DNA of 64,000 nucleotides from Eubacteriaceae bacterium CHKCI004 (lineage in GTDB: Bacteria; Bacillota; Clostridia; Lachnospirales; Lachnospiraceae), in contig FCNR01000063.1 of the NCBI GenBank assembly GCA_900016875.1, positions 310,001-374,000 of the forward strand, written 5' to 3'. Both the position numbers and the translations under genes were made by a program. Positions 25,997-34,852 of this stretch are shown piece after piece; positions within the stretch are counted from its first letter, which is position 1, and each line of letters starts with the position of its first letter. The notes under the pieces were generated by a model. That model was not told where the DNA came from and did no database searches. It was given only the letters and a program-made list of their open reading frames with translations.

Positions 25997-26932
25997 ATGG
26001 AATACATTAAAGACCCGGATTTTCAACTGGAAGATACAGCGGTGGCTCTGGGAAAGTTTGAGGGACTGCACCGGGGGCATCAGCTTTTATTTGAAGAAAT
26101 AAAAAAACAAAAGGCAGAGGGACTGAAAAGTGTGGTATTTACCTTTGATATGCCTCCTCGTTCTGCTTTGAGCGGCGACCAATCCTATCAGCAGATTTAC
26201 ACAAAAGAAGAAAGGCGTCTGCTTCTGGAAGAGATGCAGATTGACATTCTTATTGAGCATCCTTTTACAAAGGAATTTGCTGCGCAGACACCGGAGGAAT
26301 TTGTCCGGGATATTCTGGTGGGAAGAGCCGGTGCAAAAAAGGTGGTAGTCGGAAAAGATTTCCGTTTTGGGAAAAAACGATCCGGTGATGTCGGCCTGTT
26401 AAAAGAGCTGGCGCCTAAATACGGCTATGAGCTGATCGTCATAGAGAAGCTTCAGATGGAGCATAAAGATGTCAGCAGCACAAGAGTTCGCGCGCATCTG
26501 GAAAAAGGAGAGATGGAAGAAGCCGCAAGGCTTCTGGGAAGACCGTACGCAGTCATCGGCGAAGTTGTTCATGGAAAGGCGCTGGGACGCACTATCCAGA
26601 TTCCAACGGCTAATCAGAAAGCAGATAAAAATAAACTGATGCCACCAAACGGCGTCTATATTTCCCGTATTTATATCAGCGGGGAAGAAGGCTGCCACTA
26701 CGGCATCACTAATGTGGGAGTAAAACCGACGGTGGAAGAACATGCCGCCAAAGATGTGGAAACCAATATTGTGGATTTTGACGGAGATATATATGGAAAA
26801 ACCATCAAGGTGGAGCTCCTTCACTACCGCCGTCCGGAGATGCAGTTTGCCTCCCTGGATGAACTGCGGGCACGGATAGAAATAGATGTGGCTGCCGCCG
26901 TGCAATATGCAGAGGAGCATCCGGCGTTTTGA
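25997..26932 (+). CDS. ribF: Bifunctional riboflavin kinase/FAD synthetase RibF
   Basis: RibF phosphorylates riboflavin to FMN and adenylates FMN to FAD. The N-terminal nucleotidyltransferase domain (about 1-180) has ALGKFEGLHRGHQLL and VVGKDFRFGKKRSGD. The C-terminal kinase domain (about 185-311) has GKALGRTIQIPTAN and ETNIVDFDGDIYG. The length of 311 residues is standard. The ATG follows CAGGAGA. It follows truB after an 80-nt gap with no clear terminator and probably ends the operon. Confidence 0.95.
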   Translation: MEYIKDPDFQLEDTAVALGKFEGLHRGHQLLFEEIKKQKAEGLKSVVFTFDMPPRSALSGDQSYQQIYTKEERRLLLEEMQIDILIEHPFTKEFAAQTPEEFVRDILVGRAGAKKVVVGKDFRFGKKRSGDVGLLKELAPKYGYELIVIEKLQMEHKDVSSTRVRAHLEKGEMEEAARLLGRPYAVIGEVVHGKALGRTIQIPTANQKADKNKLMPPNGVYISRIYISGEEGCHYGITNVGVKPTVEEHAAKDVETNIVDFDGDIYGKTIKVELLHYRRPEMQFASLDELRARIEIDVAAAVQYAEEHPAF

Positions 26933-26974
26933 CGCTGGTGCTGTTCAATATGCTCAAAAAAACAGATAAAAATA

Positions 26975-27003
26975 TATCCAAGTTCGTCATGTTGTGGTAT
27001 AAT
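26975..27003 (+). promoter_or_regulatory. Putative promoter of the cytidylate-kinase-like gene
   Basis: A perfect TATAAT (26998-27003) has a weak TATCCA (26975-26980) 17 nt upstream, about 60 nt before the next start. Confidence 0.45.
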
Positions 27004-27064
27004 ATTCTTGAATCATCAACTGCAATTCCGGATAAAACCGGACGACATAAAAAGGAGTGATGTT

Positions 27065-27682
27065 ATGAATACGATTATCACAATTGGGAGACAGTATGGA
27101 AGCGGAGGAAGAGAGATTGGCCAGAAACTTGCAGGGTATTATGACATTCCTTTCTATGACAAGGAACTTTTAAAAGTTGCTGCCAGAGAAAGCGGCATCT
27201 GTGAGGAGATGTTTGAGAATTACGATGAGAAGCCAACTACCAGTTTTCTGTATTCTCTGGTTATGGATCCCTATGCGCTGGGCTATAACGCAGCCTCCTT
27301 TGACATGCCGCTTAACCAGAAGGTGTTTCTGGCAGCCTTCGACGCCATCAAAAAGGTGGCAGACAAGGGGCCGTGCGTGATTGTCGGCCGCTGTGCGGAT
27401 TATGCTCTCAAGGATTATGCTAACAAGCTGAATGTGTTCATTCATGCGCCGATGTCCTTCAAAAAGCACCGGATCAACGAGCAATATAATGTTCCGCTGG
27501 AGAAGGCTAAGGATGAAGCGGTTAAGATTGACAAGCAGCGTGCCAGCTACTATAACTATTATACTTCCCGCAAATGGGGAGATTTACAGAGTTATGATCT
27601 GACTGTTGACAGCAGCATTCTCGGCATTGACGGTACGGTGGAACTCATCAAGACCGCTGTGGACATAAAAGAAGGCAATTGA
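27065..27682 (+). CDS. Cytidylate kinase-like family protein
   Basis: This 205-residue P-loop protein opens with NTIITIGRQYGSGGREIGQ, the nucleotide-binding loop of the cytidylate-kinase-like family widespread in gut Clostridia. PFYDKELLKVAARESG, CVIVGRCADYAL and the LID-like RINEQYNVPLEKAKDEAVKIDKQRASYYNYY follow. True CMP kinases are longer and differ in the CMP-binding insert, so the substrate is not settled. The ATG at 27065 follows AAAGGAG; an earlier in-frame ATG at 27008 is unlikely. It has its own promoter and terminator. Confidence 0.85.
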   Translation: MNTIITIGRQYGSGGREIGQKLAGYYDIPFYDKELLKVAARESGICEEMFENYDEKPTTSFLYSLVMDPYALGYNAASFDMPLNQKVFLAAFDAIKKVADKGPCVIVGRCADYALKDYANKLNVFIHAPMSFKKHRINEQYNVPLEKAKDEAVKIDKQRASYYNYYTSRKWGDLQSYDLTVDSSILGIDGTVELIKTAVDIKEGN

Positions 27683-27710
27683 ATAAACAGATGCCATAAA
27701 TGAAAGCGAC

Positions 27711-27751
27711 GCCCGGTTCGAACGCAAGAACCGGGCATTGTTGTTGCTTTT
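27711..27751 (+). terminator. Terminator after the cytidylate-kinase-like gene
   Basis: A 9-bp GC-rich stem (27711-27719 with 27728-27736) with an 8-nt loop is followed by a T-rich but interrupted tail. It lies between convergent genes. Confidence 0.7.
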
Positions 27752-27784
27752 GAATATTCGTTGTCAGAATTAATGTTGTCAGAA

Positions 27785-28228
27785 TTAATATTTCTTCATC
27801 AGCCGCCGGAAAAACAGTCTTCCGGAAACGAGCTGAATGATCCAGTATATTCCCAAAAATGCCACGAAAATCTCTGCATTTTCAATGACATCCAGAAGAC
27901 CTAGGATGGAAAAGACGAACATGGCGCAGGTGATGATGATAAATCCCAGAATATAGGCATATCTGCCGGACTTATCCCGGATTTTTTCTTTCAGTTCATC
28001 GTGCAGTTCAATCCGCTCCTGTTCCATGCGCTGCGCATAGATCTCCCGCCGGCCTGGCGCGCTCCAGTAAACATACCGGACGATCATCTGGATTCCGGAA
28101 AATCCTATACCACCGGCCAGACCCCAGAAAAGACTCTCCAGCCGGTACTCCGTAAACAGAGCCAGAAGCAGAAATGCGACGCCGATACACGTATAAACAA
28201 TTCCGTAGATAAGATGACTTCTTTTCAT
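27785..28228 (-). CDS. Small membrane protein paired with an XRE regulator
   Basis: The 147-residue protein has four predicted membrane segments (about 7-25, 30-50, 92-112 and 118-138). Between the second and third lies a charged cytoplasmic loop with ERIELHDELKEKIRDKSGRYAY. Its ATG overlaps the stop of the XRE gene, so the two are co-expressed. Similar XRE/membrane pairs are common in Firmicutes, where the membrane partner is often of the DUF3796/DUF2178 kind. Function is unknown. Confidence 0.65.
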   Translation of the reverse strand: MKRSHLIYGIVYTCIGVAFLLLALFTEYRLESLFWGLAGGIGFSGIQMIVRYVYWSAPGRREIYAQRMEQERIELHDELKEKIRDKSGRYAYILGFIIITCAMFVFSILGLLDVIENAEIFVAFLGIYWIIQLVSGRLFFRRLMKKY

Positions 28229-28434
28229 GATTTCACAACCCCTTTCTCCCTGATAAAAATCTCCTCGATAGTCAGTTCAAAAAAATCAGCGATGGCAAAC
28301 GCCAGATCCAGCGACGGGTTGTATTTTCCGCGCTCAATGGAGCTGATGGTCTGCCGGGATACTTTTAGCATCCTTGCAAATTCTTCCTGATTCAGTCCCC
28401 GCTCCTTTCGGAGCTGTTCTACCCGGTTTTCCAA
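28225..28434 (-). CDS. XRE-family helix-turn-helix regulator (Cro/CI type)
   Basis: The 69-residue protein is a single HTH_3 domain with NRVEQLRKERGLNQEEFA, then VSRQTISSIERGKYNPS and FELTIEEIF, close to YozG/short regulators. The TTG start at 28434 is the first in frame; a weak GGCGGT lies upstream. It is translated together with the membrane gene through an ATGA overlap. Two copies of a 27-nt repeat cover and follow its promoter, as expected of self-repression. Confidence 0.88.
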   Translation of the reverse strand: MENRVEQLRKERGLNQEEFARMLKVSRQTISSIERGKYNPSLDLAFAIADFFELTIEEIFIREKGVVKS

Positions 28435-28494
28435 ACAATCACCGCCTTTTTGCTAAAGTTTCTTCAGGTTGCGGCCATGGTTGGCGCAAAGTGC

Positions 28495-28568
28495 AAAATG
28501 ACAAGTTTTCTTTACATTTTTAGTATAGCATATGAAATATAAAATGACAAGTTTCTTTTACATTTTTT
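28495..28568 (-). repeat. Pair of near-identical 27-nt repeats at the XRE promoter
   Basis: Copies at 28495-28521 and 28541-28568 both read AAAATGACAAGTTT then a T-rich run with TTTACATTTTT; they differ by a small shift in the T/C run. They start 46 nt apart. The right copy contains the -35 hexamer and the left lies past the start site, a typical layout for an autoregulated repressor. Confidence 0.7.
28522..28550 (-). promoter_or_regulatory. Promoter of the XRE/membrane-protein operon
   Basis: On the minus strand TTGTCA (28545-28550) is 17 nt from TATACT (28522-28527). The rest of the 346-nt gap up to the methyltransferase start shows only a weak GC-rich hairpin near 28628-28658. Confidence 0.7.
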
Positions 28569-28780
28569 GAAAGGAGGAAGGAAAAATTCCGTGTTTCGAA
28601 AAAACATCCGGAAAAACAGAAAAATATCCCCCACCCCGGCTTGTGGAGACGGCGGGGGTTCTTTATTATAGTAAAGGGTTAATGTGATAATAGATAGATT
28701 TGTCTCTGCATAAAGGTATTTTTTTGTGGGAGATAACGTCAGGCATGAATTAATAAAAGAAAACGAGAGGTGATGACAGG

Positions 28781-29539
28781 ATGGCAATTCGTCCGGAAAG
28801 AAATAGATGGAAAGAGACGGCTCTTGTAAAGGGCAGAGTCAAAGAATACTGGAACGGGAGAGCCGACAGTTTTCGCGTCCAGCGGGAGGCGGAATTAAAA
28901 AGCGGGCAGCATGAGGTCTGGGAGCAGGAACTGCTGTCTCATCTGCCGCAGGGTGACAGCCTGCGGATACTGGATGTGGGTTGTGGCTGCGGATTTTTTT
29001 CGTTTCTGCTGGCGGAGAACGGTCATCGGGTGACCGGCATCGATCTGACAGAAAATATGATTCTTGAGGGACGGGAACTGGCAGAAAAATATGATCTTTC
29101 TGTGGAGTTTCTGCAGATGGATGCGGAGAAGCCGGATTTTCCTGACGATACTTTTGATGTGATTGTGAGCCGGAATCTCACCTGGACGCTGCCGCATCCG
29201 GCGAAGGCCTATGAGGAATGGATGAGGGTATTGAAGCCGGGCGGTATTCTGATTAATTATGACGCCGAACATGCCCGGTATCATTTCAGCCGCGGACTGG
29301 AAGGAGAGAAGGCTCACGCCATGCTTTCCCGTGGACAGATGGATGACTGCATGGAGATATACGGCATGCTGCCGATCAGCGCTTGGAAACGTCCGGACTG
29401 GGATGTCTTTCAACTAAAACATCTGGGCTTTGCTCAGGTGGAGACGGACGCCGCCATCGGAAAGCGGCTGTTTCTGCACGATGACCAGTTCTGCACGCCA
29501 TATCCGGTATTCCGGATCAAAGCGGTGAAAGCAAAATAA
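28781..29539 (+). CDS. Class I SAM-dependent methyltransferase
   Basis: This 252-residue protein has the Rossmann-type SAM site LRILDVGCGCGFFSFLL (motif I), GHRVTGIDLTENMI (acidic end of strand 2), FDVIVSRNLTWTLPHP and EWMRVLKPGGILINYD. It resembles UbiE-like small-molecule enzymes; the acceptor is unknown. GAGGTGA precedes the ATG. Only 13 nt separate it from the first permease of the nickel/oligopeptide-type ABC importer, which suggests a linked role in handling the imported ligand. Confidence 0.85.
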   Translation: MAIRPERNRWKETALVKGRVKEYWNGRADSFRVQREAELKSGQHEVWEQELLSHLPQGDSLRILDVGCGCGFFSFLLAENGHRVTGIDLTENMILEGRELAEKYDLSVEFLQMDAEKPDFPDDTFDVIVSRNLTWTLPHPAKAYEEWMRVLKPGGILINYDAEHARYHFSRGLEGEKAHAMLSRGQMDDCMEIYGMLPISAWKRPDWDVFQLKHLGFAQVETDAAIGKRLFLHDDQFCTPYPVFRIKAVKAK

Positions 29540-29552
29540 ACAGGAAAAAGAA

Positions 29553-30497
29553 ATGAAGAGATACATATTCAAAAGATTGCTGCTCTTAATTCCTATTGTA
29601 TTAGGAATCACATTTTTATCTTTCGCCATGATGAGAATTGCCGGCAGCGATGCAATATTGCAGCAGGTCGATGCCACAGGAATCGCATTGTCCCAGGAGG
29701 TCATTGATGCCAGAAGAGAGGAACTTGGTCTCAATCAGCCCTTTTTGATTCAATATGTGCGCTGGCTGGGAGGATTTCTCACAGGAGATTTGGGGGTCAG
29801 CTATATTTCGGGAAATGATGTGTTTTCCACTTTTGTTTCCAAACTGCCCGCCACTTTATTCCTGACGGGGTCGTCAATGCTTCTTACAGTGATCATTTCA
29901 CTTCCTCTTGGGATTTTGGCAGCTGTCAGACAAAATAAATTTACAGATTACCTGATTCGGACGAGCAGTTTTATTGGCAGTAGTCTGCCTAATTTCTTTG
30001 TGGCGCTGCTTCTGATGTATTTTTTGTCGATTCGTCTGCCGGTTTTTCCGGTCATTTCGGAAGGAATCAATCTCAAAAGTATTGTGCTGCCGACTCTCAC
30101 GCTGGGAATTGCCATGTCCGCCCGATATCTGCGTCAGATACGGGCGGCGGTTCTCGAAGAATTGGGAAAAGAATATGTTGCCGGAGAGAAAGCCAGGGGT
30201 ATTGAGTTTTCAGCTACGTTATGGAAAAGTGTACTGCGCTCTTGTCTGGTGACGATTCTCACTCTGATGGCACTTTCCATAGGGAGCCTTCTGGGAGGAA
30301 CAGCCATCGTGGAATCCATTTTTATGTGGGACGGCGTGGGAAAACTGGCAGTGGACGCCATCAATATGCGGGATTATCCTGTAATTCAGGCATATGTGGT
30401 CTGGATGGCAATGATCTATGTGATAGTCAATCTTGCTACAGATGTGATCTATCGTTTGATCGATCCGCGAATTCGTCTGGAAGGTGAGAGAAGATGA
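29553..30497 (+). CDS. ABC importer permease, NikB/OppB type
   Basis: The 314-residue permease has about six membrane segments. It starts with MKRYIFKRLLLLIPIVLGI and carries the DppB/NikB signature region RQIRAAVLEELGKEYV with the EAA loop AGEKARGIEF, which contacts the ATPase. The segment GGTAIVESIFMWDGVGKLAVDA is typical of this family. It overlaps the second permease by ATGA. Substrates of this class are nickel, metal-chelates or peptides. Confidence 0.88.
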   Translation: MKRYIFKRLLLLIPIVLGITFLSFAMMRIAGSDAILQQVDATGIALSQEVIDARREELGLNQPFLIQYVRWLGGFLTGDLGVSYISGNDVFSTFVSKLPATLFLTGSSMLLTVIISLPLGILAAVRQNKFTDYLIRTSSFIGSSLPNFFVALLLMYFLSIRLPVFPVISEGINLKSIVLPTLTLGIAMSARYLRQIRAAVLEELGKEYVAGEKARGIEFSATLWKSVLRSCLVTILTLMALSIGSLLGGTAIVESIFMWDGVGKLAVDAINMRDYPVIQAYVVWMAMIYVIVNLATDVIYRLIDPRIRLEGERR

Positions 30498-31366
30498 TAG
30501 AAAGAGTGAAAAATAGATTAAGAAAGCGGTCAGGAAAGAATCGTATAAAACAAAGATTGATCATATTTTCTGTTCTGGTCGCGCTTCTTTTGCTGCTGGC
30601 GTTATTTTCGGAGAAACTCTGTCCTTATGATCCGGCGCAGCAGAATTTTGCTATTGCGCTGGAACCGCCGGGACCGGCGCATCTATTTGGCACGGACCGA
30701 TATGGAAGAGATATGCTTTCCCGGGTGCTGGTGGGAGCTCACATCAGTATTTTCTCTGCGCTGATTCTCGTGGCGGTGATTACAGCAGCCGGTTCCCTGA
30801 TTGGGGTAGCAGCCGGTTATGCCGGCGGTAAGCTGGATGCCGTTGTTATGCGGATTTCTGATATTTGTCTGGCTTTTCCGGGGCTGATATTTGCCTTGGC
30901 CATAGCGGCGGTTCTGAATGGAGGAGTAGAAAATGCAGTCATAGCTCTGGCGGCGGTGAGCTGGCCTAAATATGCCAGATTGTCCAGAAGCCAGACGTTG
31001 GCAGTGAAACAGTCTGATTATATACAGGCAGCACGTCTGGCGGGAAATACGCCGGTTCAGATGATTCTGAGGCACATTTTGCCAAATATAATGGGACAGA
31101 TTCTTGTGACTGCCATGCTGGATATCGGAACCATGATGATGGAGATCGCGGCGCTCTCCTTCCTGGGGCTTGGAGCAAAGCCGCCCACGGCGGAATGGGG
31201 AAGTATGATGAGTGAAGGGAGAAGCATGCTGCAAACTTATCCTTGGGTTGTATTGACGCCGGGAATAGGAATCTTCATATCGGTGGCGCTGTTTAACCTG
31301 CTGGGAGATACTCTGCGGGATTATATGGATCCCCGGAACAGACGGGAGACAGTGAAAAATTCATAA
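30494..31366 (+). CDS. ABC importer permease, NikC/OppC type
   Basis: This 290-residue partner permease has a cytoplasmic N-terminus, the characteristic HLFGTDRYGRDMLSRVLVG segment, about six membrane spans, an EAA loop (IQAARLAGNTPVQMI) and ALSFLGLGAKPPTAEWG near the C-terminus. It is translationally coupled to the first permease. The lipoprotein gene follows after about 50 nt. Confidence 0.9.
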   Translation: MIERVKNRLRKRSGKNRIKQRLIIFSVLVALLLLLALFSEKLCPYDPAQQNFAIALEPPGPAHLFGTDRYGRDMLSRVLVGAHISIFSALILVAVITAAGSLIGVAAGYAGGKLDAVVMRISDICLAFPGLIFALAIAAVLNGGVENAVIALAAVSWPKYARLSRSQTLAVKQSDYIQAARLAGNTPVQMILRHILPNIMGQILVTAMLDIGTMMMEIAALSFLGLGAKPPTAEWGSMMSEGRSMLQTYPWVVLTPGIGIFISVALFNLLGDTLRDYMDPRNRRETVKNS

Positions 31367-31418
31367 TGATTCTGCTGAAAAAGGCACAGACAAAGGAGAT
31401 AGTAGGAGGGAGATTACA

Positions 31419-32990
31419 ATGAAGAAAAAAATAATGAGCGGTCTGCTGATCCTTGTTCTGCTGATCGTCGGTATAACCGGATGCGGCAGTCAGCAGAGAT
31501 CCGATGAGACGGGAAGTTCCGGAGACGAAGAAGGACAGAAAACATTTGTTTTCGGAGATACTACATTTAATGCGGAAAACGGGGAACCGGACATTAACCC
31601 TCATAATGATAACAGCGGATGGGCATGTATCAGATATGGAGTGGGAGAAACCTTGTTCCGTTTTAATGACGAAATGGAAATGGAACCATGGCTGGCGGAA
31701 TCCTGTGAAAATGTGGATGAATATACCTGGAAGATTGTTTTGAGAGAAGGAATCAGTTTTACAAGCGGTCGCGTCATGGATGCAGAAGCGGTAAAAGAGT
31801 GTCTGGAAGACCTGGTAAAAAATCATCCGCGCGCGGCGGAAAATCTTTCTATTGCTGAGATTACTGCTGAGGATATGACTCTGACTATCCGCACCAGTAT
31901 CCCGGTTCCGGCTCTTATCAATTATCTCGCAGATCCTTACGGTTGTATTTATGATGTGCAGGCAGGCGTGACGGAAGAGGGAATCGTGCAGGGGACAGGC
32001 CCGTACCGTGCTGTCTCTCTTACGACAGATTCGGAAATGGAACTGGTAAAAAATGAAAACTACTGGAATGGTGAGCCAAAGATTGACAAGATCACTGTGC
32101 GGACAATATCAGACGGAGATACTCTGACCATGGCGCTTCAGTCAGGTGAGATTGATGCGGCGTACGGTATGCCTTACGCAAGCTACCCGCTTTTTGAAAA
32201 TGATAATTATACCTTTACCAGCTGTGAGACCAGCCGTGTATTTTTTGGAGCCATGAATTTTGAAAGCCCTGTAACCAGCGATCCTGCCGTGAGAAAGGCG
32301 ATTGCCATGGGAATCGATAAAGAAGGATTTGTGGAGACGCTCCTGGGTGGAAACGGTTATCCGGCGGCAGGGGTTTACCCGGACAATGTTTCATTTGGCG
32401 GCGATGTGGTTTCTGCGGAAAGTTATGATCCGGAAGGAGCAAAACAGGTATTAGAGGAAGCGGGATGGGTTGATACAGATGGAGATGGCATCCGCGAGAA
32501 AGACGGGACGTCGCTCGTACTGCGCTGGCTGACGTATCCCAGCCGTCAGGAACAGCCGCTCTTGGCAGAATCAGCACAGGCCACTCTGGGAGAAATAGGA
32601 TTTCAGGTTGAAATCAACAATACAGCGGATCACAATCGCATCCGGACGGACAGCGACGCCTGGGACATCTATGTCAGCGCCATGGTCACCGCCCCGACCG
32701 GAGATCCGGAATATTTTTTCAAGTATCACTGCCTTGACAGCTCCAGTAATAATGACGGGCATTATCACAGCGACCGGCTGGAAGAGTTGGCGCAGGAGAT
32801 GGCAAAAACTTTTGATGCGGATAAAAGAGCGGAACTTGCCATACAGATGCAGAAGGTGATTCTTGATGATAATGCCTATGTCTTCTGTTCGCATTTGCGA
32901 ATGAGTATGATCTCCAAGGCAAATGTGACAGGACTTACGGCTCACCCGTGTGATTATTATGAGATTACAGTTGATTTGGATATAGAATGA
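31419..32990 (+). CDS. ABC importer substrate-binding lipoprotein, family 5 (NikA/CntA-like)
   Basis: The 523-residue protein has a lipoprotein signal with lipobox ITGC and acylated C22, a Ser/Glu-rich spacer, then an SBP_bac_5 domain. The N-terminal EPDINPHNDNSGWACIRYGVGE resembles binding proteins of nickel and metallophore importers rather than classic OppA. WLAESCENVDEYTWKIVLREG and GTGPYRAV are family features. It would deliver the ligand outside the membrane to the two permeases. The ligand cannot be fixed by eye; nickel-chelate, metallophore or peptide are all possible. Confidence 0.85.
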   Translation: MKKKIMSGLLILVLLIVGITGCGSQQRSDETGSSGDEEGQKTFVFGDTTFNAENGEPDINPHNDNSGWACIRYGVGETLFRFNDEMEMEPWLAESCENVDEYTWKIVLREGISFTSGRVMDAEAVKECLEDLVKNHPRAAENLSIAEITAEDMTLTIRTSIPVPALINYLADPYGCIYDVQAGVTEEGIVQGTGPYRAVSLTTDSEMELVKNENYWNGEPKIDKITVRTISDGDTLTMALQSGEIDAAYGMPYASYPLFENDNYTFTSCETSRVFFGAMNFESPVTSDPAVRKAIAMGIDKEGFVETLLGGNGYPAAGVYPDNVSFGGDVVSAESYDPEGAKQVLEEAGWVDTDGDGIREKDGTSLVLRWLTYPSRQEQPLLAESAQATLGEIGFQVEINNTADHNRIRTDSDAWDIYVSAMVTAPTGDPEYFFKYHCLDSSSNNDGHYHSDRLEELAQEMAKTFDADKRAELAIQMQKVILDDNAYVFCSHLRMSMISKANVTGLTAHPCDYYEITVDLDIE

Positions 32991-33913
32991 TAAAAAAGAA
33001 GTTGATAAAAATGTTTCATAAAGGCTGGAAATCATGCGCAGAAAAAAAGACGGAGCATATCGGGAGTTCTTCTTGTCTTTACGGAAAGGAGAGCGACGAA
33101 GCAACTGTTCTGTCTTACAATGATGTTTCCGTATGTTACGGAGAAAAAACGGTTTTGTCAGATGTCAGTTTTTTGGTGAAGCCAGGAGAAATCCTGGGAA
33201 TTGTGGGAGAATCGGGAAGCGGAAAAAGTACGATAATCCGGGCGGCTCTCGGAATTCTGGGAAACGGGGGAACAGTCGCCGGAGGAACGATCTGTCTTCA
33301 TGGACAGGATCTCTCGCTCCTGAAAGAAAAAGAAATGCGAAAGTTCAGAGGAAGCGAAATCGGAATGATTTTTCAGGATACCAGAGCCGCTCTCTGTCCT
33401 ATTCGAACGATAGAAGATCAGATTGTTGAGAGTGTGGCTGCACATAAAAAAATCTCCAGGGAAAAAATAAAAGAGCAGGCTTTGGAGCTTTTTGATAAAT
33501 TTGGATTAAAGCGCGGGAAGGAAATTCTTTCCAGTTATCCTTTTGAATTATCAGGAGGAATGAATCAGCGTGTGGGCATCGCCATGGCGATGCTGCTGCA
33601 GCCTTCAGTTCTGATGGCGGATGAGCCGACCAGCGCGCTGGATGTGATCGCTCAGAAAAAGGTGGTGGAAGAATTCCTGCAGCTTCGGAACATGTATCGT
33701 ACCGCTATTGTTCTTGTGACCCACAATATCGGTATCGTATCTGTCATGGCGGATAATATACTTGTGCTTCATGAGGGAAAAGCTGTGGAATACGGTTCGG
33801 CAGATCAGGTGCTCCGCAGCCCTGAGAATGCTTATACAAAAGAATTACTGGCAGCCGTACCAAGGATACGGAAAAACAGCGGAACGGAAAAGTGGAACCG
33901 GCCGGCAAAGTAA
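32987..33913 (+). CDS. ABC importer ATPase, NikD/OppD type
   Basis: The 308-residue ATPase starts with an N-terminal extension of about 35 residues, basic and Ser-rich, that most relatives lack. The Walker A loop is GIVGESGSGKST, the signature is LSGGMNQRVGIAMAM, Walker B is PSVLMADEPTSALD, and the switch His lies in VTHNIGIV. A C-terminal AYTKELLAAVP segment matches the oligo_HPY tail. Its ATG overlaps the lipoprotein stop. It should pair with the next ATPase as a heterodimer. Confidence 0.88.
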   Translation: MIKKKLIKMFHKGWKSCAEKKTEHIGSSSCLYGKESDEATVLSYNDVSVCYGEKTVLSDVSFLVKPGEILGIVGESGSGKSTIIRAALGILGNGGTVAGGTICLHGQDLSLLKEKEMRKFRGSEIGMIFQDTRAALCPIRTIEDQIVESVAAHKKISREKIKEQALELFDKFGLKRGKEILSSYPFELSGGMNQRVGIAMAMLLQPSVLMADEPTSALDVIAQKKVVEEFLQLRNMYRTAIVLVTHNIGIVSVMADNILVLHEGKAVEYGSADQVLRSPENAYTKELLAAVPRIRKNSGTEKWNRPAK

Positions 33914-33933
33914 AAAGTAGAACGGAGGAAATG

Positions 33934-34719
33934 ATGAACCCCCTGCTGGAAGTAAAAAATCTCACAGTGCAGTTTGAAAAAAGAGAGGGAACGCGGTTTT
34001 CTGAAAAAAAGGAGAGAAAAAAATTTGCGGCGGTGGATTCCGTGAATTTTTGTTTGTATCCTGATGAGATACTGGGAATTGTGGGAGAATCAGGATCGGG
34101 AAAAAGTACGGTGGCAAGAGCGGTCGCCGGACTGATTCCGATATCGTCCGGAAGCATTGTGCTGGACGGAGAAGAGATCACAGATAAAAAAGGCAGAGAT
34201 CTGAGAATGATATACAAAAAAATACAGATGGTGTTTCAGTCTCCGGCTGATTCTTTTGATCCGAGAAAGACATTGGGGTACAGTATTGGAGAAAGTTTAA
34301 AGAATAATGGTATGACGCGTAAGGAAGTGCGGACGGAAGTGAAAAAACTTCTTCAAAGCTGTGAATTGCCGGAAGAATTCGCAGCAAAGTATCCGCGGGA
34401 AGTCAGCGGAGGTCAGTGCCAGAGAGCGGCTATTGCCCGAGCTCTGGCTATTCGGCCGAAAATTATTGTTTTTGACGAGGCGACCAGTGCTCTGGATATA
34501 ACAGTGCAGAAAAAGATCATGGAGCTGCTTTCCGGCGTAAAAAAAACCAATGGATTATCCTATCTGTTTATCTGTCATGATCTGGCCCTTGTCCATAAAT
34601 TCTGCAGCCGCATTCTTGTCATGCACGATGGAAAAATTGTGGAAGAGGGCGAGCCGGATGCCGTAATCGGCAATCCCCGGAAAGAATATACCAGACAGCT
34701 GATTGACGCTGTTTTGTAA
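33934..34719 (+). CDS. ABC importer ATPase, NikE/OppF type
   Basis: The 261-residue ATPase has Walker A GIVGESGSGKST, signature VSGGQCQRAAIARAL, Walker B IIVFDEATSALD, and the switch in ICHDLALV. The ATG at 33934 is 5 nt after GGAGG; another ATG one codon earlier is also possible. It is the last gene of the six-gene cluster that begins with the methyltransferase. Confidence 0.9.
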   Translation: MNPLLEVKNLTVQFEKREGTRFSEKKERKKFAAVDSVNFCLYPDEILGIVGESGSGKSTVARAVAGLIPISSGSIVLDGEEITDKKGRDLRMIYKKIQMVFQSPADSFDPRKTLGYSIGESLKNNGMTRKEVRTEVKKLLQSCELPEEFAAKYPREVSGGQCQRAAIARALAIRPKIIVFDEATSALDITVQKKIMELLSGVKKTNGLSYLFICHDLALVHKFCSRILVMHDGKIVEEGEPDAVIGNPRKEYTRQLIDAVL

Positions 34720-34732
34720 ATGAAAAAATATA

Positions 34733-34761
34733 TTGAACTCTCGCTGTTCCTGTGATATAAT
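34733..34761 (+). promoter_or_regulatory. Promoter of the HTH-aminotransferase gene
   Basis: TTGAAC (34733-34738) and a perfect TATAAT (34756-34761) are 17 nt apart, giving a leader of about 85 nt. The promoter starts 13 nt after the ABC operon stop; no hairpin terminator lies between. Confidence 0.75.
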
Positions 34762-34852
34762 GCCTTCAATTGAGATTGAACCGAAAAACGCTTTGAGGTA
34801 TCCCATAAGAAAACAGGTATATTAAATTGAACTTTTATCAGGAGGAACAAAA

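Noticed and set aside
28628-28658. GC-rich inverted repeat before the methyltransferase gene
   Set aside because: The stem has a mismatch, a long loop and no gene that it would terminate on either strand.
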